Notes under the pieces: model-generated
The model's input: the letters and a program-made list of their open reading frames with translations, nothing else
Databases searched by the model: none
Told to the model about the DNA's origin: nothing
From: Promicromonospora sp042731755
GTDB taxonomy: Bacteria > Actinomycetota > Actinomycetes > Actinomycetales > Cellulomonadaceae
Assembly (NCBI RefSeq): GCF_042731755.1
Contig: NZ_JBHWLR010000006.1
Location: 186,001-250,000 of the forward strand
Length of the DNA stretch: 64,000 nucleotides
Direction of reading: 5' to 3'
Program-made: the position numbers and the translations under genes
Shown: positions 15,417 through 23,735 of the stretch, in pieces
How positions within the stretch are numbered: position 1 is the first letter of the stretch
Layout: each line of letters starts with the position of its first letter

Positions 15417-16804
15417 GCGGCCTGACCACCGGGGGGCTCGACGCGGGCCTGCTCGACGACGTGCTCGACCGGGCCCGCGCCGTCCCCCCGATCAGCGACT
15501 TCCCCACCGTCGACGCGCTCCTCGACTGGTTCTCGGCCCTGGCCGACGACCACCCGGGGCTCGTGCGGCGCCGGCGCGTGGGGACGTCGCGGCTCGGGGA
15601 GCCCATCGAGATGTTCTCGGTGGGCGACGGGCCGCGGCCGCACCTGCTCTTCGCGGGAGTGCACCCCAACGAGCCCATCGGGTTCCGCACGCTGCAGCAC
15701 CTGGCCGCCGAGCTGGTGGCCGACCCCGGGCTGCGCGCCTCGACCGGCGCCACCTGGCACCTGGTGCCGTGCATCGACCCGGACGGCACCCGGCTCAACG
15801 AGTCCTGGTTCGGCGACCCCGCCGACCGCGCCGCCTACGCCCGGGGCTTCTACCGCCCGGCGCCGTCGGAGCAGGTGGAGTGGACGTTCCCGTTCGCCTA
15901 CAAGGGCGCGTACTTCGACGACGTGATCCCGGAGACCCAGGCGCTCATGCGCCTGATCGACGAGCTGCGGCCCGAGCTGATGGTCAGCCTGCACAACGCC
16001 GAGCTCGGCGGCGTGTACTACTACCTGAGCGAGGACCTGCCGGACGCCGTCGCGCCGCTGCACGCGGTGCCCGCGGCGCTCGGCCTGCCGCTCGACACGG
16101 GCGAGCCCGAGTCGCCCGCCCTGCAGCGGCTGGCCCCCGCGATCTACCGGGCCGGCTCGACCCGCGACGAGTACGACTACCTGGAGTCCCTCGGGCTCGA
16201 CGCGCCCTCCCTGGTGGGCGGCGAGGGGTCGGCGGCCTACGCCCGGCGGCACGGGACGGTCAGCCTGATCGCCGAGCTGCCGTACTGGTCGCACCCGGCC
16301 GCGGACGACACGGCCGAGAGCGACGCCGACTATGCGGACGTCGTCCGGACCAAGGCCGAGGCGCTGATCGAGCTCGGGAGCACCCTGACCGGCCTGCTGG
16401 ACGAGGCCCGGGGCGACCTGACGCTGCGCAGCCCGTTCCTGCGGGCCAGCGAGTCCTTCGTGCCGATGATGACGGACGCGGGCACGAGCGAGCTCGTGCG
16501 GGCCGGGCGGCTGCCGTCCCGGCCCGCGACGGGCGCCGAGGTGTTCAGCAACGAGGAGGTCGTGCGGATGTTCCGGCTGCGGTTCGGCGGCATGCTGGTG
16601 CGCGCGCTGGAGGCCGAGGCCACGGCCGGGCTGGCCACGGCCCGGCTGCACCGCGTGCACGCGCGGGCCCGGGACCTGTACGACGGCTGGCTGGCCGACG
16701 CCCGGTCCGTGACCGGCCTGGAGGTGCTGCCGGTCGAGCGGCTCGTGGGTGTGCAGTACGGCGCCACCCTGGCCGTGTCGCACGTGCTGGCGGCGCGCAG
16801 ATGA
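15413..16804 (+). CDS. M14-family zinc carboxypeptidase-like protein
   Basis: 463 residues, ATGA-coupled to the binding protein. A first zinc-site motif H-x-x-E is seen in FAGVHPNEPIGFRTLQHLA (about residues 84-102), with further candidate ligands in SLHNAELGG (about 195) and a catalytic-type Glu in LIAELPYWSHP (about 287). No signal peptide, so it should act on imported peptides in the cytosol. The C-terminal 130 residues are helical and not typical of the M14 core. The arrangement mirrors the first ABC operon, which carries a gamma-glutamyl hydrolase in the same role. Confidence 0.82.
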   Translation: MSGLTTGGLDAGLLDDVLDRARAVPPISDFPTVDALLDWFSALADDHPGLVRRRRVGTSRLGEPIEMFSVGDGPRPHLLFAGVHPNEPIGFRTLQHLAAELVADPGLRASTGATWHLVPCIDPDGTRLNESWFGDPADRAAYARGFYRPAPSEQVEWTFPFAYKGAYFDDVIPETQALMRLIDELRPELMVSLHNAELGGVYYYLSEDLPDAVAPLHAVPAALGLPLDTGEPESPALQRLAPAIYRAGSTRDEYDYLESLGLDAPSLVGGEGSAAYARRHGTVSLIAELPYWSHPAADDTAESDADYADVVRTKAEALIELGSTLTGLLDEARGDLTLRSPFLRASESFVPMMTDAGTSELVRAGRLPSRPATGAEVFSNEEVVRMFRLRFGGMLVRALEAEATAGLATARLHRVHARARDLYDGWLADARSVTGLEVLPVERLVGVQYGATLAVSHVLAARR

Positions 16805-17727
16805 CCCGGCGCGTCACCCGGCGCCTGGTCGACCTGCTCGTGGTCTTCCTCGGCGTCACGCTGATCATCTACCTCATGGTCTTCGCGCTGCCCGGGGACC
16901 CGATCGCGGCCCTCGGCGGCGACCGGCCCCTGGCCCCGAACGTGGTGGCCGGGCTGCGCGAGCGCTACCACCTGGACGAGCCCGTGCTCCAGCAGTACCT
17001 GCGCTACCTCGGCGGGCTGCTCCAGGGCGACCTCGGCACCACGTTCCAGGGCCAGTCCGTGGCCGACCGCATGGCCCTGCGCTGGCCCGTGACGATCACC
17101 CTGGCGCTGACCGCCTGGGGCATCGAGGTGCTGCTCGGGGTGCTGCTCGGCCTGGTCGCCGGGCTGCGCGCCGGCGCCGTCAGCGACCGCCTGGTCCTGG
17201 CCGGCACCGTCGTGGCGACGTCGATCCCGGTGTTCGTGCTCGCCGTCTCCGCGCAGCTCTGGCTGGGCGTGGAGCTCGCCTGGTTCCCCGTGGCCGGCAC
17301 GGGCGCGGGATGGCCGACGGCGTACCTCCTGCCCGCCGCGGTCATCGCCGTGTTCGGGCTCGCCTCGGTGGCCCGGCTGATGCGCGGCTCCGTGGTGGAC
17401 ACGCTGCGCACCGACTTCGTGCGGACCCTGCGGGCCAAGGGCCTGCGGGAACGCCAGGTGGTCGGGGTGCACGTCATGCGCAGCTCCGCGATCCCGGTGC
17501 TCACCTACCTCGCGATCGACCTCGGGTACCTGCTCGGCGGGACCGTCGTGGTCGAGGGCGTGTTCAACCTGCCCGGCGTCGGGCAGCTCCTGTTCCAGGC
17601 GATCCGCGCCCACGAGGGACCCACGATCGTGGGCGTGTCCACCGCGCTCATCCTCGTGTTCCTGCTGACCAACCTGCTGGTCGACCTGCTCGCCTCCGTC
17701 CTCGACCCGAGGATCCGCCATGAGTGA
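16801..17727 (+). CDS. Peptide-type ABC transporter permease (DppB-like, second operon)
   Basis: 308 residues starting at an ATGA overlap with the carboxypeptidase. N-terminal helix then ALPGDPIAALGGDRPL, the extracytoplasmic YHLDEPVLQQYLRYLGGLLQGDLG segment, and the EAA loop DFVRTLRAKGLRERQVVGVHVMRS (about 204-227). It ends in VDLLASVLDPRIR. Pairs with the permease at 17720. Confidence 0.92.
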   Translation: MTRRVTRRLVDLLVVFLGVTLIIYLMVFALPGDPIAALGGDRPLAPNVVAGLRERYHLDEPVLQQYLRYLGGLLQGDLGTTFQGQSVADRMALRWPVTITLALTAWGIEVLLGVLLGLVAGLRAGAVSDRLVLAGTVVATSIPVFVLAVSAQLWLGVELAWFPVAGTGAGWPTAYLLPAAVIAVFGLASVARLMRGSVVDTLRTDFVRTLRAKGLRERQVVGVHVMRSSAIPVLTYLAIDLGYLLGGTVVVEGVFNLPGVGQLLFQAIRAHEGPTIVGVSTALILVFLLTNLLVDLLASVLDPRIRHE

Positions 17728-18655
17728 ACCCCTGCCCGCCGCCCCTGCCGCCGTGGGACCCGCCGCGGGACCCGCCGGTGCGGCGCCCGCCACCGCGCCG
17801 GCCGTCGCCCGGCGCGGGGTCTGGCGCACCCTGCGCCGTCGTCCGCTGTTCTGGGTGTCCGCGGCCGTGCTGACCGTGCTCGGCCTGGTCGCGCTGGTCC
17901 CGTCGGCGTTCGCCGGCTGGTTCGGCCACCCCGACCCCCGGGCCTGCGACCTGGCCTCCAGCGCCCTGCCGCCCGGCGGCGGGCACGTGCTGGGCACCGA
18001 CGTGCAGGGCTGCGACGTGTGGGCCAACGTCGTGTTCGGCACGCGCGCGTCGCTGACCGTGGGGCTGCTGTGCACCGCCGTCGCGCTGGCCGTCGCCCTG
18101 GTGGTCGGCACGCTCGCCGGCTACTACGGCGGCTGGCTCGACCGGGTCGTCGCCCGGCTGACCGACGTGTTCCTCGGGTTCCCGTTCCTGCTCGGCGCGG
18201 TGGTGGTGCTGACGTCGGTGGGCTCGCGGTCCGCCGTCTCCGTGGCCCTGGTGCTGGCGCTGTTCTCGTGGCCCACGATGGCGCGGCTCGTGCGCGGGTC
18301 GGTGCGCACGGTGCGCGACGCGCCCTACGTGGAGGCGGCCCGCGCCATGGGTCTGCCCGACCGGCGGATCATCGCCCGCTACGTGCTGCCCAACGCGCTC
18401 GGCCCGGTGCTGGCCGTCGCGACGATCATGGTGGGCAGCGTGATCGTGGCGGAGTCCACCCTGACGTTCCTCGGGCTGGGCCTCAACGCGCCGTCGATCT
18501 CGTGGGGGCTCCAGCTCTCCAGCGCGCAGTCGTTCTTCCAGACGTCACCGCACATGCTGGTGGCGCCCGCCGTGGTGCTCACGATCACCGTGCTCGCCAT
18601 GATCACCCTGGGTGACGTGCTGCGCGACGTGCTCGACCCGAGGGGTCGCTCGTGA
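17720..18655 (+). CDS. Peptide-type ABC transporter permease (DppC-like, second operon)
   Basis: 311 residues overlapping the previous gene by 8 bp. The N-terminal 35 residues are Ala/Pro-rich. Landmarks: HVLGTDVQGCDVWANVVFGTRASLTVG and the EAA loop YVEAARAMGLPDRRIIARYVLPN, then ESTLTFLGLGLNAPSISWG. The segment after the first helix carries an extra Cys (DPRACDLASS), pairing plausibly with the Cys in DVQGCD. Confidence 0.92.
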   Translation: MSEPLPAAPAAVGPAAGPAGAAPATAPAVARRGVWRTLRRRPLFWVSAAVLTVLGLVALVPSAFAGWFGHPDPRACDLASSALPPGGGHVLGTDVQGCDVWANVVFGTRASLTVGLLCTAVALAVALVVGTLAGYYGGWLDRVVARLTDVFLGFPFLLGAVVVLTSVGSRSAVSVALVLALFSWPTMARLVRGSVRTVRDAPYVEAARAMGLPDRRIIARYVLPNALGPVLAVATIMVGSVIVAESTLTFLGLGLNAPSISWGLQLSSAQSFFQTSPHMLVAPAVVLTITVLAMITLGDVLRDVLDPRGRS

Positions 18656-18665
18656 GCCCGGCTCC

Positions 18666-18671
18666 TAGGGT
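18666..18671 (+). promoter_or_regulatory. -10 element TAGGGT, leaderless internal promoter
   Basis: TAGGGT lies 6 nt before the ATG at 18678, with no ribosome site between. It allows the regulator and ATPase genes to be transcribed apart from the upstream part of the operon. Confidence 0.55.
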
Positions 18672-18677
18672 GGGCGC

Positions 18678-19226
18678 ATGAGCAGCCACACCCCCGCTGA
18701 CCAGCCCGCCGACCAGCCCGCCGACGGCGCGGACGACCCCGTGCTCGACGCCGCGGCCGAGCACTTCGTCGAGCAGTTCGCCCTGACGTGGGGGGCGTCG
18801 CACAGCCCGCGCATGGAGGGCCGGATCGTCGGCCTGCTCATGATCGTGGACCGGCCGTACCTGTCCTCGCAGCAGATCGCGCGGCTGCTCAAGGCCAGCG
18901 CCGGCGCCGTCTCCACGAGCACCCGGCGCCTGGTCGAGACCGGGTTCGTCAAGCGGCACGCGGTGCTCGGCGACCGCCAGCACTACTTCCGCGTCGAGGA
19001 CGACATCTGGGGCAGCTTCCTCGCGAGCGAACGGGCCTACCTGGGCCACCTGCGGAACGTGATCGACGACGGGCTCGCGCTCGCGGGCGACGCCGACGGC
19101 CCGCACAAGCGGCTCGTCAACGCGCGCAACTACATGGAATGGCTTGCCGGGTACCACCGCAAGATGCTCGCCGACTGGGAGGCGTACCGCGACGCCCAGG
19201 CGGCGGACGGAACAGGAGAACCGTGA
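18678..19226 (+). CDS. GbsR/MarR-type winged-helix regulator
   Basis: 182 residues. After an acidic, repetitive N-terminus (DQPADQPADG) comes a winged-helix core: SPRMEGRIVGLLMIVDRPYLSSQQIARLLKASAGAVSTSTRRLVETGFVKRHAVLGDRQHYFRV (about 38-102). The R-x-x-GR-I-x-GLL phrase and the GAVSTSTRRL recognition helix are characteristic of the GbsR branch of MarR-like proteins. The C-terminal half is helical and probably dimerises. It sits inside the peptide operon with its own leaderless promoter; the candidate operator is the repeat at 13685-13702. Confidence 0.82.
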   Translation: MSSHTPADQPADQPADGADDPVLDAAAEHFVEQFALTWGASHSPRMEGRIVGLLMIVDRPYLSSQQIARLLKASAGAVSTSTRRLVETGFVKRHAVLGDRQHYFRVEDDIWGSFLASERAYLGHLRNVIDDGLALAGDADGPHKRLVNARNYMEWLAGYHRKMLADWEAYRDAQAADGTGEP

Positions 19227-20962
19227 CCGACGTCGCCACCGCTTCCGGCCCCTCGCCCGAGACACCCGCGCCCGAGACCGAGCCCGGCACCACGCCCGGC
19301 CCTGGCGCCGACCGTGCCCCCGTGCTGGAGGTGCGCGACCTGACCGTCACGTTCCGGGTCGACGACGGGCACGCGCCCGACGTGCACGCCGTGCGGAGCG
19401 TGTCGTTCGACGTGCTGCCGGGCGAGGTGCTCGCCGTCGTCGGCGAGTCCGGGTCCGGCAAGAGCGTCACGTCGCTCGCCCTGCTCGGGCTGCTCGGCAA
19501 GCACGCGACCGTGGGCGGCAGCGCCCGCCTCGGCGGGACGGACCGGGACGCCGTGGAGCTGATCGGGCTGGAGCGGCGGGCGCTGCAGGACGTGCGGGGG
19601 CGCCGCGTCGCGATGGTCTTCCAGGACTCCTCGGGCGCGCTGGACCCCGTGTTCACCGTGGGCTACCAGCTCGACGAGATGCTGCGGCGGCACGCGCCCG
19701 GCCTTACGCGCGCCCAGCGCCGGGAGCGGTCCGTGGAGCTGCTGCGCCTGGTCGAGCTGCCCGACCCGGCCGAGCGCCTCAAGTTCTACCCGCACCAGTT
19801 CTCCGGGGGTCAGGCCCAGCGCGTGATGATCGCGATGGCGCTGGCCTGCGACCCCGAGGTGCTGCTCGCGGACGAGCCGACGACGGCCCTCGACGTCACC
19901 GTGCAGCGCGAGGTGCTGGACGTACTGCGCCGGCTGCGCGAGCGGGTGTCCACGGCGATCGTGCTGATCACGCACGACATGGGCGTGGTCGCCGACCTCG
20001 CCGACCGCGTGGTCGTGATGCGCGGGGGCGAGGTGGTCGAGACCGCGTCGGTGCGGCAGCTCTTCGAGGCGCCGCGCGCCGCGTACACGCGGGAGCTGCT
20101 CGCGGCCGTGCCCCGCGTGGGCACGCCGGACCGCCCGAGCGGGGCGGACGTCGGCGGCCGGCCCGCCCTCGCGTTCGACGACCTGGTGGTGGAGTACCGC
20201 GACCGGCGGGGCCGCGCCGTGCGCGCCGTGGACGGCGTGACCCTCAGCGTGCAGCCCGGCGAGATCGTCGCGCTGGTGGGCGAGTCCGGCTCCGGGAAGT
20301 CGTCGATGGGCCGCTGCGCGCTCGGGCTCGCGCCTGTCACGTCGGGCTCGGTCGAGGTGGTGGGGACCCGCCCCGGCCAGGACACCCCGCGGACGGTGCG
20401 CGCCGCCCGGGCCCGGATCGGGGTGGTGTTCCAGAACCCCGCAGCGTCGCTGAACCCGCGCTACTCGATCGGCGAGTCGGTCGCCGAGCCGCTGCGCGTC
20501 CACGCCGGGCTGCGCGGGCCCGAGCTCGAACGGCGCACCGCCGAGCTGCTGGAGAGCGTGGAGCTGCCCGCGGCGTGGGTGTCCCGGTACCCGCACGAGC
20601 TGTCGGGCGGCCAGCTCCAGCGCGTCTCGATCGCCCGCGCCATCTCGCTGGGCCCGGACCTGCTCATCGCCGACGAGCCGACGTCGGCCCTGGACGTGTC
20701 CGTGCAGGCCACCGTGCTCGACCTGTTCCGCCAGGTGCAGCAGTCCCTCGGCTTCGCCTGCCTGTTCATCAGCCACGACCTCGCGGTGGTCGACGAGCTC
20801 GCCGACCGGGTCGCCGTCATGCACCGCGGCCGGCTGGTCGAGACGGGCGCGCGCGCCCAGGTGCTCGGCCGCCCGGAGCAGGACTACACGAGGCGCCTCC
20901 TCGCGGCGGCCCCGGTCCCGGACCCGACGGAACAGGCGGCCCGCCGGACGGCAGTTGGCTGA
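19223..20962 (+). CDS. Fused double ATPase of a peptide ABC transporter (second operon)
   Basis: 579 residues; the GTG overlaps the regulator stop (GTGA). Two ABC domains: first (about 33-290) with GESGSGKSVTS, FSGGQAQRV, VLLADEPTTALD; second (about 315-565) with GESGSGKSSMG, LSGGQLQRV, LLIADEPTSALD and FISHDLAVVDELADR. A Pro/Thr/Glu-rich tail precedes the first domain. Same DppD-DppF fusion architecture as the protein at 7722-9371, although the two are not close copies. Confidence 0.92.
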   Translation: MTDVATASGPSPETPAPETEPGTTPGPGADRAPVLEVRDLTVTFRVDDGHAPDVHAVRSVSFDVLPGEVLAVVGESGSGKSVTSLALLGLLGKHATVGGSARLGGTDRDAVELIGLERRALQDVRGRRVAMVFQDSSGALDPVFTVGYQLDEMLRRHAPGLTRAQRRERSVELLRLVELPDPAERLKFYPHQFSGGQAQRVMIAMALACDPEVLLADEPTTALDVTVQREVLDVLRRLRERVSTAIVLITHDMGVVADLADRVVVMRGGEVVETASVRQLFEAPRAAYTRELLAAVPRVGTPDRPSGADVGGRPALAFDDLVVEYRDRRGRAVRAVDGVTLSVQPGEIVALVGESGSGKSSMGRCALGLAPVTSGSVEVVGTRPGQDTPRTVRAARARIGVVFQNPAASLNPRYSIGESVAEPLRVHAGLRGPELERRTAELLESVELPAAWVSRYPHELSGGQLQRVSIARAISLGPDLLIADEPTSALDVSVQATVLDLFRQVQQSLGFACLFISHDLAVVDELADRVAVMHRGRLVETGARAQVLGRPEQDYTRRLLAAAPVPDPTEQAARRTAVG

Positions 20963-21029
20963 CCGGGGATGGGCTGAGCCGGGGTTGGCTGAGCCGGGCC
21001 GGGCGGCTGAGCCACGACGAGCTGAGGAA

Positions 21030-21092
21030 GATTCAGCAGGCGGTCCGCGACCGCGTGCACCCCGCAGACGGTCGCGGACCGCCTGCTGAATC
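21030..21092. terminator. 24-bp perfect hairpin after the second ABC operon
   Basis: Arms 21030-21053 and 21069-21092 pair perfectly; loop 15 nt. It follows the ATPase stop (20962) and precedes the acyltransferase promoter, fitting a terminator. The stretch before it (20965-21018) holds three copies of a GGCTGAGCC-containing repeat. Confidence 0.75.
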
Positions 21093-21159
21093 CGGGCCAG
21101 TACGGGCGGCCGAGATCAGGACGTGACCTGCGGGCCATCCAGGCGTAAGGCGCGGGCCC

Positions 21160-21165
21160 TAGCGT
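21160..21165 (+). promoter_or_regulatory. -10 element TAGCGT, leaderless start
   Basis: TAGCGT lies 6 nt upstream of the GTG at 21172 and no Shine-Dalgarno sequence is present. This supports that start. Confidence 0.5.
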
Positions 21166-21171
21166 GCCGCC

Positions 21172-23724
21172 GTGCCTCTACCTCACCCCGCCGGCGCCAC
21201 CGCGCGGGTCAGTGCCGCCCAGCAGGCCAGTGTCGTCCAGCAGGCCGGTGCCACCCCGCGGGTCGGTGCCGTCGACGGGCTGCGCGGGCTCGCACTGCTC
21301 CTCGTGGTCGCGTTCCACCTCTTCGGCCAGGGCCGGGTCTCGGGCGGCGTCGACGTGTTCCTGGCGCTGTCCGGGTACTTCGCGACCGGCACGCTGCTGC
21401 GCCGCGCCGAGGGCGGGACCCTGCGGCTCGCGGCGCACTACGCCCGGACGCTCGCGCGCCTGCTGCCCGCGGCCCTCGTGGTGCTGGCCGCCGTCACGGT
21501 CGCCCTGCTCGCGCTCGCGCCCCGGCTGCGCTGGTCGGCGGGGCTGCGCGAGGTCGGCGCGTCCGCGACGTTCTGGGAGAACTGGGAGCTGGTGCACTCC
21601 GCGCTCGCGTACGGCGCGGCCGGACCCGACGCCAGTCCGCTCCAGCACTTCTGGTCGCTCTCGGTGCAGGGCCAGTTCTTCGCCGTCTGGCCGCTGGTGG
21701 TGCTGGGCCTGGTCGCCGTCGCCCGACGCCGTGCGCTGGCCGGGCGCGGGCCTTTGACGCCCCGGCGCCTGGTCAGCGTGGTGACGGCCGCGGCCACCGC
21801 CGCGTCGTTCGCCCACGCGCTGTGGCTCGTCCACGCGGACCAGCAGGTCGCCTACTTCAGCACCTTCACGCGGTTCTGGGAGGTCGGCGTGGGCGCGCTG
21901 CTCGCGCTGCTCCTCCCGCACGCCGGCCGCGCCGCCAGCCGCGCCGCCGCCAGCCGCGCAGCCGCCAGCCGCGCCGTCGCCGGGACCGCAGCACCGGCCG
22001 GCCGCGCACGGAGCCGGCTCGTACGGAGCTGGCTCGTACGGAGCTGGCTCGCGCGGGGCCGGCTCGGGTGGGCGGGCCTCGCCCTGGTCGTGGGGTCGGG
22101 CTTCGTGGTCGACGGCGCCGACGTGTTCCCCGGCGCCTGGGCCCTCGTGCCCGTCGGCGGCGCGGCGCTGGTGCTGATCGCGACCGTCCCGGGGCCGACG
22201 GCGGGGGCGCACCCCACCGGTCCGCCGTCCCACGGCGTCGAGCGGCTCCTGGACAGCGCCCCGCTGCGCCTCGGCGCGCGCGTCTCGTACGCGCTGTACC
22301 TGTGGCACTGGCCCGTCCTGGTGTTCTGGCTCCTGACGACGGGGGCGCACCGCGCGAACCCCCTGACCGCCGCCGGGGTGCTCGTCATCTCGGCCACGCT
22401 CGCCTGGCTCACCACGCGGTACGTGGCCGAGCCGCTGCTCGCCCACGTCTCAGCCCGCCTGGCCGCGCGCCCGCCCGCGAGCGCCGTCGTGCCGCACGGC
22501 CCCGCAGCCTCCGCCGACCGGGCCGGCCACGCCAACCCCGCCTCCCCTGCCGACCGGGCCGGCTCACCCCACCAGCCCGGCCCCGCCGACCTGGTGGGCG
22601 ACGTGACCGCCCGGGCCGCCGGGACGCCGTCGGGCCGGCGGACGCTCGCCGTGCTGGCGGGCGCCGCCGTGCTGATGCTGGGCGGCGCCCAGGCCGCGGC
22701 CACCGCGCACGACCTGACGGTGCGCCACAGCGTCGACGGGCTGCTCGCGCTCTCGCCGGACCATCCGGGCGCCGCGGCCCTCGCCCCGGGCTCGCCGGAC
22801 CCGGGCCCCCGCCGCGACCTGGACGCCGTCCCCTTCCGGCCCGCCACGTGGGTGGCCTACGACGACCATCCCGACCGGCCCGACTGCGCGCAGGGCGGCG
22901 ACCGCTCCGAGCTGCTGGAGTGCACGATCGTGGCGCAGGACGACCCAGCGGCCGTCGTCTACCTCGCGGGAGCGTCGCACGAGCAGCAGTACGAGGAGGC
23001 GTTCGCCGCGCTGGCCCGGGCGCACGGCTGGGAGCTGCGCGAGATGCTCAAGCACGGCTGCCGCCTCGCGACGCCGGGCGGTGGCGAGAGTGCGGCCGGT
23101 ACGGAGTCCACGGGCGAGGGGTCCACAGGCCTGGAGTCCGAGGGTGCGTCCGAGGGCCCGGAGTCCGCCGGCCCGGTGTCCCCGTCGTGCGCCGCGTGGA
23201 ACGAGCAGGCGCTGGCCGCCCTGGTGGCGGCCCGCCCGGACGCCGTCGTGGTGATCGGTTCGCGCACGTACGAGGACGGTTCGCCCGAGCAGGTGCTGCC
23301 CGGCCAGGTGGGCGCGTGGCGGGCGCTGGACGACGCCGGGATCCGCGTCGTGACCGTCCGCGACAACCCGCGCTTCGAGTGGTTCGTGCCCGAGTGCGTC
23401 GACGCCGCCGGCTTCCCGGAGGCCTGCGGGCGGCCCCGCACCGAGCAGCTCGCCGCGGTCTCCCCCGTGCCGACGGCGCCGGGCGTGCCCGCGGCCGCGG
23501 TGCACCTGGACCTCACCGACTCGATCTGCGGGCCCGAGGTGTGCGCCGCCGTGGTGGGCAACGTGCTCGTCTACCGCGACGACGACCACCTGACCAACAC
23601 GTACGTGCGCACCCTCACCCCCGTCCTGGGGCGGCAGCTCCGGGCGGGCGCACCCTGGCTGTTCGCGGACGGGCCTGTCGCTGAGGGCCCCGGCGAGGAC
23701 GGGCCGAGCGCCGGACCGGGGTAA
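21172..23724 (+). CDS. Membrane acyltransferase-3 with C-terminal SGNH-type domain (OafA/OatA-like)
   Basis: 850 residues. N-terminal acyltransferase-3 domain (about 30-430) with VDGLRGLALLLVVAFHLF, the family's catalytic-type His, and RVSGGVDVFLALSGYFATGTLLRR, then about ten membrane helices. A final helix (about 485-505) leads to an extracytoplasmic SGNH-like domain (about 550-830): YLAGASHEQQ holds the Ser in GASH rather than GDSH, and YRDDDHLTNTYV carries the Asp/His pair. The family passes acyl groups across the membrane to sugars (O-acetylation). The cytosolic or external loops carry low-complexity repeats (ASRAA and RSWLV units). Confidence 0.88.
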   Translation: MPLPHPAGATARVSAAQQASVVQQAGATPRVGAVDGLRGLALLLVVAFHLFGQGRVSGGVDVFLALSGYFATGTLLRRAEGGTLRLAAHYARTLARLLPAALVVLAAVTVALLALAPRLRWSAGLREVGASATFWENWELVHSALAYGAAGPDASPLQHFWSLSVQGQFFAVWPLVVLGLVAVARRRALAGRGPLTPRRLVSVVTAAATAASFAHALWLVHADQQVAYFSTFTRFWEVGVGALLALLLPHAGRAASRAAASRAAASRAVAGTAAPAGRARSRLVRSWLVRSWLARGRLGWAGLALVVGSGFVVDGADVFPGAWALVPVGGAALVLIATVPGPTAGAHPTGPPSHGVERLLDSAPLRLGARVSYALYLWHWPVLVFWLLTTGAHRANPLTAAGVLVISATLAWLTTRYVAEPLLAHVSARLAARPPASAVVPHGPAASADRAGHANPASPADRAGSPHQPGPADLVGDVTARAAGTPSGRRTLAVLAGAAVLMLGGAQAAATAHDLTVRHSVDGLLALSPDHPGAAALAPGSPDPGPRRDLDAVPFRPATWVAYDDHPDRPDCAQGGDRSELLECTIVAQDDPAAVVYLAGASHEQQYEEAFAALARAHGWELREMLKHGCRLATPGGGESAAGTESTGEGSTGLESEGASEGPESAGPVSPSCAAWNEQALAALVAARPDAVVVIGSRTYEDGSPEQVLPGQVGAWRALDDAGIRVVTVRDNPRFEWFVPECVDAAGFPEACGRPRTEQLAAVSPVPTAPGVPAAAVHLDLTDSICGPEVCAAVVGNVLVYRDDDHLTNTYVRTLTPVLGRQLRAGAPWLFADGPVAEGPGEDGPSAGPG
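22011..22070 (+). repeat. Four tandem 15-bp units inside the acyltransferase gene
   Basis: Units begin at 22011, 22026, 22041 and 22056 (GAGCYGGCTCGTACG-type), encoding RSRLV/RSWLV/RSWLA/RGRLG-like pentads. A neighbouring Ala-Ser-Arg repeat lies at about 21940-21975. Such in-frame arrays can change copy number by slippage. Confidence 0.8.
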
Positions 23725-23727
23725 CCT
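23722..23727 (+). promoter_or_regulatory. -10 element TAACCT, leaderless start
   Basis: TAACCT overlaps the TAA stop of the upstream gene and lies 8 nt before the ATG at 23736. No ribosome site is visible. Confidence 0.4.
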
Positions 23728-23735
23728 CTGCGGCG

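Noticed and set aside
22011..22070. Short regular repeats as a CRISPR array
   Set aside because: Units are 15 bp, contiguous without spacers, and read in frame in an acyltransferase; no cas gene is present.
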